Source: a virus
Length of the DNA: 25,844 nucleotides
IMG/VR virus record: IMGVR_UViG_3300045885_000275
Span: 1 to 25,844 of that record
Direction: 5' to 3' (one strand)
Shown here: positions 21,706 through 25,844 of the stretch, piece by piece
How positions within the stretch are numbered: position 1 is the first letter of the stretch
How the letters are laid out: the number at the start of each line of letters is the position of its first letter
Program-made: the position numbers and the translations under genes
Notes under the pieces: generated by a model
The model's input: the letters and a program-made list of their open reading frames with translations, nothing else
Database searches by the model: none
Told to the model about the DNA's origin: nothing

Positions 21706-22275
21706 TTAGACGACCTGGTGGGTGGGCTTGGCGTCGCCGAGCGGCGCGATATCGGGCGGGGTCTTTCCGATCTTGAAGATGGCAGCCTGACCTTCCTGCC
21801 ACCCCTTCATCCACGCCTTGAACTGCGGGACCTCGGGCGCATGCGGCGGCTTGGCGGCCAGGCCTTCCATGCCGGCCTTCTTCCCCTCGGCAAAGGCGCG
21901 CTCGGTCGCCGGCCGCGGGTCGCTGGCGTCGGTGAACAGATCGCTCTGCTGCCCGAACGGGAGGTTCATCCACCGGGCGACCTGGAGCAGCCGCTCGACC
22001 TCGGCACGGAGATCCGCCTCGCCCTCGTCGGTTTCGAGCAGGATCGCGTCCTTGATCGATTTCACCGCCTTGTCGCCGAGCTCGGCCTTGGCCTGCTTGC
22101 AGACGTTCTTCAGCGCGGCGTCCGCCGTCTTCTTCTTCGCGAGCGCCGCCTGGTAGTGGCGCTTGTGCTGGAAGAACAGCGCCTGGCGCTGCTCGTCGGT
22201 GAGCTCCACCGCCTTGCTGTTGTGGCCGATGCCGTTGTCGCCGGCGTCGGCGTCCTTACGCTTGCGCGCCATCAT
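21706..22275 (-). CDS. Unknown protein with Rmf/CrpP-like C-terminus
   Basis: A protein of 189 residues (188 if the second of two adjacent ATGs is used; AAGGAGCCC precedes both, and the first overlaps the upstream stop as ATGA). Residues 25-110 are charged helices (EQRQALFFQHKRHYQAALAK). Residues ~128-166 carry AFAEGKKAGMEGLAAKPP and AWMKGWQEGQ, matching the ribosome-modulation-factor/CrpP pattern of GxxAGxxG ... P ... W..GW..G. Such domains pause ribosomes or modify drugs in other settings; here the fit is by pattern only. Confidence 0.7.
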   Translation of the reverse strand: MMARKRKDADAGDNGIGHNSKAVELTDEQRQALFFQHKRHYQAALAKKKTADAALKNVCKQAKAELGDKAVKSIKDAILLETDEGEADLRAEVERLLQVARWMNLPFGQQSDLFTDASDPRPATERAFAEGKKAGMEGLAAKPPHAPEVPQFKAWMKGWQEGQAAIFKIGKTPPDIAPLGDAKPTHQVV

Positions 22276-22778
22276 GGGCTCCTTGGTGACCTTGGTTGAT
22301 GACCAGAACCTCCCGCGGGCGGCGGCGGCTTATCGCCACCGCGATCGCGCGTGTCTCTGAGCTTGGTTCCGGGAGGAAATCCCTGGAGCGTAGTCCGCGC
22401 TTCCGCGATGCGACGCACCTTCCTCGCTTGCGCTTGGACGCTGGCCGCAAATTCATTGAGCTGGATCCGCTCGTAATCAGCGAGCAAGTCGATCGTCATG
22501 CAGTCCCAGCGCACCCGCTCCTTTTCGCCGACCGGCAATTGGATATCGTCAGGGAAAAAATCTCCCTCATTTGCGCGGCGCGCGTCATCGCGCTCCAGCT
22601 TTTCGATGTGGCGCGTGACCGTCTCGCGCGTCATGAAATCGACGTCGAGGCCGCCATGCTGCTTGCAGATAGCGATGCTCCCCTCGATCAGATCATCGAG
22701 GGGCCACGGAACCCCTGGAGCTCCCAAGTCCGCGCGCAACGCGCGGATTTCCTTCTTGATTGCGTCTGGCAATCTCAT
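22272..22778 (-). CDS. Unknown early protein of 168 residues
   Basis: ATG overlaps the ParB-like stop as ATGA. The protein is helical: an N-terminal region (RLPDAIKKEIRALRADLG), ICKQHGGLDVDFMTRETVTRHIEKLERDDARR, and a later helix (LLADYERIQLNEFAASVQAQARKVRR). The C-terminal ~30 residues are Pro/Gly/Arg-rich. No family recognised. AT content is above that of its neighbours. Confidence 0.72.
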   Translation of the reverse strand: MRLPDAIKKEIRALRADLGAPGVPWPLDDLIEGSIAICKQHGGLDVDFMTRETVTRHIEKLERDDARRANEGDFFPDDIQLPVGEKERVRWDCMTIDLLADYERIQLNEFAASVQAQARKVRRIAEARTTLQGFPPGTKLRDTRDRGGDKPPPPAGGSGHQPRSPRSP

Positions 22779-23629
22779 GGTGCTTCTGGCTCCTGCATCG
22801 CAGCGACCACCGCCGTCACGAAATTGACGGCCCGCCGAATTTGATCAGGGGTGACGGTGCCGCCGACGCCCTCGGCCCATAACGGGTCGTACTTTGTCGC
22901 AGCGGCTGTCGCGTCCTTCGGATCCCGTTCGAAGGCGTGAACGAATTCGACCAGGTGACGGGTGAAGGCCCGACGATCGAGCCTCTCGACTTCGGCGTCG
23001 TCGGCCGCCTGCTTCAACGCAGCCTCGAGTCCGATCTCTTCGACCTTGTCGGCCAGATCGGGGCGAGCCTTCCGGAGATCACGCAGCTGCTGTTGTGCGA
23101 CGTTGAGATTGCCGCTGGCGCGCTGCACTTCGCGGTAGGCCTCGTCGAGCGACTTGGCGCCATCGCGCACCGCTTCGGCGAGCGGGCGCGAGTATGCGAG
23201 CACGGTGCGGGCGTATGAAAGGCGTTGCGCCGAAACCCCGTGATCTACTGTTTCAGTAGAACCGGACCCCTTCCGTTTAAGCTTGGCCGGCTCCGGGTAG
23301 ATCATGGCGATCGCCACAGCCAAGGCACCCTTGGTCATGTGCCGGCGGTGCGCGTTGACAGAGATCACGAACGCCTTCGGATCCTCCCCGTTGAGGCGCC
23401 GGGTCTTTGGCTCGACACCGGCGGCCTTGCAGGCGGCGCGGCGGTTGCGACCATCGACCAGCATGTCGATCTTGGCGTCGTCGTCTCCGCCGACCTTAGC
23501 GACCACCAGCGGGTCGCGGAGGCCGTTGGCCTTGATGTCGGCCGCGAGCTCGGCGAGCTCCTCCTCCGACATCATCGGGAACACGTCCGCCGGCGGGAAA
23601 ACGGGCAGGCTGAAAACGTCGTCGGTCAT
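22775..23629 (-). CDS. ParB/Srx-domain phage protein
   Basis: A 284-residue protein. The N-terminal ~90 residues have the ParB nuclease/CTPase-like order: LAELAADIKANGLRDPLVV, then DGRNRRAACKAAGVEP. A helix-rich middle (GVSAQRLSYARTVLAYSRPLAEAVRDGAKSLDEAYREV in one run) resembles the ParB helix-turn-helix plus linker, where DNA specificity would lie. The C-terminus is helical. Without a ParA partner it is more likely a phage regulator or DNA-handling protein than a partition protein. Confidence 0.85.
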   Translation of the reverse strand: MTDDVFSLPVFPPADVFPMMSEEELAELAADIKANGLRDPLVVAKVGGDDDAKIDMLVDGRNRRAACKAAGVEPKTRRLNGEDPKAFVISVNAHRRHMTKGALAVAIAMIYPEPAKLKRKGSGSTETVDHGVSAQRLSYARTVLAYSRPLAEAVRDGAKSLDEAYREVQRASGNLNVAQQQLRDLRKARPDLADKVEEIGLEAALKQAADDAEVERLDRRAFTRHLVEFVHAFERDPKDATAAATKYDPLWAEGVGGTVTPDQIRRAVNFVTAVVAAMQEPEAP

Positions 23630-23970
23630 GGGGCGCCCTCGACTGCGGCCGGCGCCGCGGCAACGCCGATACCAACCACGACGCCGGCCGAGTTTGGCGG
23701 GGCCCTACCCGCCGAGGGAGGAGAAGTGCCCCGCCCGCCGCGTGGGATCTGGGGGGCTGTTGCGGCGAGCGGAGCGTACCGGCGCCGGTCAGGGATGGCG
23801 CCGATCTGGAATTGAGGCGCCCCGCCCGCGAGGTTTGGTGCGGCCTTGGGCGGGGCGCTATCGGTGCCGCCTGGATGGGGCCGGGCACCGATACGCCGGG
23901 GGCTCGGGAAACCGTGCGGCGGACCCCAGCACACCCGGCGATTTGAACGCACTGATACTGTTGCAGGCAC
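23626..23970 (-). CDS. Ala/Pro/Gly-rich unknown protein
   Basis: A 114-residue frame from a GTG at 23970 with GAGGAG seven bases upstream, starting 9 bases after the Cro-like stop and overlapping the ParB-like start as ATGA. The composition is low-complexity (TSPPSAGRAPPNSAGVVVGI), so a shadow frame cannot be fully excluded, but signals and operon spacing argue for a real gene. APQFQIGAIPDRRRYAPLA may be a short conserved core. No family recognised. Confidence 0.5.
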   Translation of the reverse strand: MPATVSVRSNRRVCWGPPHGFPSPRRIGARPHPGGTDSAPPKAAPNLAGGAPQFQIGAIPDRRRYAPLAATAPQIPRGGRGTSPPSAGRAPPNSAGVVVGIGVAAAPAAVEGAP

Positions 23971-23979
23971 GAGGGCTCC

Positions 23980-24249
23980 TCATCCGGCGCGGCGTTCGCG
24001 TTCTGCGACCGGACCGCTGCCCCCAGCGCCCTTCAGTTGCGGATAGAAATCGGCGGGCCCGAGCCGGATGCGCTGGCTCCGCGCGTAGCGGATCAGCGGC
24101 TCAATGTGCCGCTGCGGGATCATCCCGCCGCTGCCGCCGTCCCGGCGATCGATAAGCCACTTGCCGGGCGCGGATTTGCTGAGACCAAGAACGCCCGCGA
24201 CATTCAGCGCCCCGCCCAGCCGGTTGATTATCGATGCCGCCGGTTCCAT
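23980..24249 (-). CDS. Cro-like helix-turn-helix protein
   Basis: An 89-residue protein divergent from the repressor. SIINRLGGALNVAGVLGLSKSAPGKWLIDRRD is a Cro/YdaS-style helix-turn-helix; MIPQRHIEPLIRYARSQRIRLGPADFYP is typical of the following helices. It should bind operators in the 90-base divergent gap and favour lytic growth. No ribosome-binding site precedes the ATG, and the best promoter would give a leader of only a few bases. Confidence 0.85.
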   Translation of the reverse strand: MEPAASIINRLGGALNVAGVLGLSKSAPGKWLIDRRDGGSGGMIPQRHIEPLIRYARSQRIRLGPADFYPQLKGAGGSGPVAERERRAG

Positions 24250-24338
24250 CGTGGAGAGGTACGGTAGAGAAATTTTCCTACATGGGCAATGGTGCCCGCC
24301 CCTGAACTTGCGATTTTGTTAACTACCGCCAGGGGAGG
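24250..24338. promoter_or_regulatory. Divergent immunity control region
   Basis: The gap between Cro-like and repressor genes contains inverted copies of CTACCG/CGGTAG at 24262-24267 and 24323-24328, AT-rich by local standards. These are good candidates for operator half-sites bound by both regulators. Confidence 0.5.
24261..24289 (-). promoter_or_regulatory. Leftward early promoter with near-leaderless start
   Basis: On the minus strand TTGCCC (24289-24284) and TACCGT (24266-24261) are separated by exactly 17 bases. The spacer end AAATTTC before TACCGT also occurs at the rightward promoter near 25,190. The start of the Cro-like gene is only 11 bases past the -10 box. Confidence 0.5.
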
Positions 24339-24347
24339 ATGGGGACA

Positions 24348-25100
24348 ATGCAGCCTCTCAATCTTTGGCTTCAGGCCGCCCTGAAGCATGCGGGCCTCCA
24401 GCAGCAAGAGCTGGCCGCCCTGCTCAGCGACCATCTCGGACGGTTCATAGATCCGGCGACGATGCAGAAGATGACCATCGGCAAGCGCAACATCCGCGCC
24501 GACGAAATGCTCGCAATAGAGGAGATCACCCGATACCCGATCCCGTCACAAAACCGTAACGTGAGAGGGCCTGACGCAAACATGACAGAGCTCCTCGACA
24601 TCGATCCGCGAGGAGGAGCCGAGGCACCAGGAGGAGAACCTCGGCCGGGAGGGCTATCGGTCGGACAACGTCAAACTGGCAAACGCAGTAAACCCGTGGT
24701 CTTGGGAGGAATTGCCAGAATGAACGTAACACCTCGAAATCGCTACTTGTTTCCGGACGCTTTCGTCAGGGAGCACTTTCATATCAGCGGCGACAATCCG
24801 GCGCTGATGCTCGAGGTGGTCGGAGATGCGGGCTCCGATCCAGTAAATCCATACGCACCGGGATCGCTTCTCGCGGGCGAGCGGATCATCGTGGACGTCG
24901 GGGATCGTCACCCGATGCCGGCGGGAATATTCGCCTGCCATGACGGCGTGCACTTCTTCGTGAAGAATCTGGAGATGGTCCCCGGCGAGAAAGAGCAGGT
25001 GCGGATGTTCAGCCGTAACCCGCTCTATCCCTCGACCGTCGTGCCACTGAAGGCGATCGACATCGTCGGTCGGGTGCGCTGCCGGATCATGTGGATGTAG
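24348..25100 (+). CDS. Phage repressor, XRE helix-turn-helix plus S24-like domain
   Basis: A 250-residue protein. ATG at 24348 is preferred over 24339 because AGGGGAGG would touch the earlier ATG but stands about 9 bases from this one. Residues 5-65 form an XRE-type helix-turn-helix (LKHAGLQQQELAALLSDHLG; TMQKMTIGKRNIRADEMLAIEE). A linker (70-125) leads to an S24/LexA-like C-terminal domain: LEVVGDAGSDP, GERIIVDVGDR, GIFACHDGVHFFVKNLEM, SRNPLYPS and DIVGRV. The lysine (K206) is present, but GDAG (159-162) replaces the usual GDSM, so the serine needed for self-cleavage appears missing. It should hold the prophage silent; induction may not be by the RecA route. Confidence 0.88.
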   Translation: MQPLNLWLQAALKHAGLQQQELAALLSDHLGRFIDPATMQKMTIGKRNIRADEMLAIEEITRYPIPSQNRNVRGPDANMTELLDIDPRGGAEAPGGEPRPGGLSVGQRQTGKRSKPVVLGGIARMNVTPRNRYLFPDAFVREHFHISGDNPALMLEVVGDAGSDPVNPYAPGSLLAGERIIVDVGDRHPMPAGIFACHDGVHFFVKNLEMVPGEKEQVRMFSRNPLYPSTVVPLKAIDIVGRVRCRIMWM

Positions 25101-25108
25101 CCGCATCA

Positions 25109-25145
25109 GGGAGCGCCCTATTTTTTCGCGGGCGTTCCCCTTTTC
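25109..25145 (+). terminator. Rho-independent terminator of the repressor gene
   Basis: GGGAGCGCCC (25109-25118) pairs with GGGCGTTCCC (25130-25139) with one G-T pair, followed by CTTTTCTT. It lies 9 bases past the repressor stop. Confidence 0.85.
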
Positions 25146-25169
25146 TTGCTTGCCGAAATCGCCAGCGCA

Positions 25170-25199
25170 TTGACAGGCGATTGAAGAAATTTCTACCGT
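25170..25199 (+). promoter_or_regulatory. Rightward early promoter
   Basis: A perfect TTGACA (25170-25175) stands 18 bases before TACCGT (25194-25199). The AAATTTC-TACCGT block closely matches the leftward Cro-side promoter, suggesting shared control by the repressor. Confidence 0.55.
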
Positions 25200-25225
25200 C
25201 TCTCTCGGACCGAGAGGCCGGGAAG

Positions 25226-25549
25226 ATGTCGCGTGTTGCGTTCGGCGTTCCTTTTCGTCGTGTGGCTGTGATGGCGGAGCCCGTGGACTTCCCCGGCGCC
25301 ACGCGGACGCTCCTCGCTCCCGCCCCCGGTTACCCCACCACCCGCGTCTTTGCGACTGAGACCCTGACCGTCAGCTGCTGGCAATTGACGCCAGCCGAAC
25401 GCGACGAAATCGACCGCAACGGCCGCATTTGGATTGCCGTCCTCCAGGGTGACGGAACCCAGCCGCCGATGCGGGTCGGCACCGAGGCGGAGATCCGGAG
25501 CATCGCCGCGGACTACGGCGCCGTGTGGAACTCGGAGGACAGCCAGTGA
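25226..25549 (+). CDS. Unknown early protein of 107 residues
   Basis: First gene of the rightward early operon. ATG at 25226 follows GGCCGGGAAG; an ATG at 25271 is possible but has no ribosome-binding site. Upstream in-frame sequence includes the promoter and is not coding. The core (TRVFATETLTVSCWQLTPAERDEIDRNGRIWIAVLQGD) is a phage-type domain with strand-helix-strand order. No family I can name with confidence. Confidence 0.72.
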   Translation: MSRVAFGVPFRRVAVMAEPVDFPGATRTLLAPAPGYPTTRVFATETLTVSCWQLTPAERDEIDRNGRIWIAVLQGDGTQPPMRVGTEAEIRSIAADYGAVWNSEDSQ

Positions 25550-25746
25550 CCACCCTCCCCGCCACCCGCCGGGATCAACTTCTGAACCTCTGTCGCGATC
25601 TCGACCACGAGATGGCGATCAGGATGGTCGAGATTACCCGCGAGCGGTGGGCGCCCCCACCGGCACCCCCCGCCCCGCGGGTGCCGGTTCCGCTGCAGCC
25701 CGGCCTTCGGGCCAGGGCCCCGAGAAAACCGGCGCGGCGGCCATGA
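25546..25746 (+). CDS. Unknown 66-residue protein
   Basis: GTG at 25546 overlaps the previous stop as GTGA. The N-terminal half is helical (RDQLLNLCRDLDHEMAIRMV); the second half is Pro/Arg-rich and probably disordered. No family recognised. Confidence 0.7.
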   Translation: MTTLPATRRDQLLNLCRDLDHEMAIRMVEITRERWAPPPAPPAPRVPVPLQPGLRARAPRKPARRP

Positions 25747-25844
25747 CCTATATCGGGAGCCGCACCCGGACCGGCTGCGTCGTGCACGTCATGCCGGAAG
25801 GCAAGCGCCTGCCCCTCCGCCTCGACCTCGCCAACCATAGCCCG
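25743..25844 (+). CDS. DUF6166-like protein, N-terminal part only
   Basis: ATG overlaps the previous stop as ATGA; 34 codons are visible before the window ends. YIGSRTRTGCVVHV, then RLPLRLDLANHSP, matches the start of DUF6166 proteins common in phages and mobile elements; function unknown. Confidence 0.65.
   Translation, partial: MTYIGSRTRTGCVVHVMPEGKRLPLRLDLANHSP

Noticed and set aside
22775-23629. Plasmid partition locus
   Set aside because: There is a ParB-type domain but no ParA ATPase or obvious parS sites, and the gene lies in a phage early operon.

Overview
The window is a piece of a temperate tailed phage or prophage of an alphaproteobacterium. The DNA is very GC-rich. It carries an HK97-type head module, a divergent S24-type repressor / Cro-like pair, and a phage copy of GcrA, a regulator family typical of alphaproteobacteria. 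Other alphaproteobacterial-looking proteins (DUF3489-, DUF6456- and DUF6166-like) fit. A leftover gene start inside a small inserted element (residues MPRGPKGEKRPADVIG) recalls a short protein I associate mainly with Hyphomicrobiales, so that order is the best guess for the host; this is inference. No integrase, tail genes, lysis genes, tRNA, rRNA or CRISPR array are visible, so the element continues past both ends.

Layout from right to left, following the main (minus-strand) direction. The immunity switch lies at 24.2-25.2 kb: a repressor reads right, a Cro-like protein reads left, and a second rightward early operon starts at about 25.2 kb and runs off the end. From 24,249 to 17,790 one compact leftward early operon encodes the Cro-like protein, an Ala/Pro-rich unknown, a ParB-like protein, two unknowns (one with an Rmf/CrpP-like tail), a RuvC-like resolvase, GcrA, a Cys-rich protein, a TOPRIM primase-helicase and a DUF6456-like protein. 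Most junctions are 4-base ATGA-type overlaps. Directly after this operon sits a 192-bp miniature transposable element with perfect 19-bp terminal inverted repeats and a perfect 8-bp target duplication. A rho-independent terminator follows and then a leftward cassette (17,482-13,251) of glycosyltransferases, a glycosyltransferase-FkbM methyltransferase fusion, a small zinc-ribbon-like protein and a 41-residue membrane peptide. Next come two tandemly duplicated Cys-rich small proteins, an HNH nuclease and a DUF7768 protein (13,190-12,124).

From 12,123 to 11,585 there is no gene, but there is a dense set of TGCCAC repeats, a ~90-bp dyad and a 14-bp palindrome. A small plus-strand operon (10,093-11,527) with two extraordinary C-homopolymers (21 and 19 C) separates this from the packaging/head module. 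That module reads left: TerS, a ParB-methyltransferase fusion, TerL, a small unknown, then prohead protease, major capsid protein, a small head-region protein and the portal protein. Portal downstream of capsid is the reverse of the common HK97 order. Two plus-strand insertions interrupt this module (4,163-4,444 and 4,669-6,003); the second is a four-gene operon led by a YkgJ-type cysteine-cluster protein.

How it fits together (inference): repressor and Cro-like protein choose lysogeny or lytic growth; the early operon replicates and resolves phage DNA and may redirect the host GcrA/methylation cell-cycle circuit through its own GcrA and methyltransferase; the glycan cassette may modify the host surface, the virion or phage DNA; and the left half packages DNA into HK97-fold heads.
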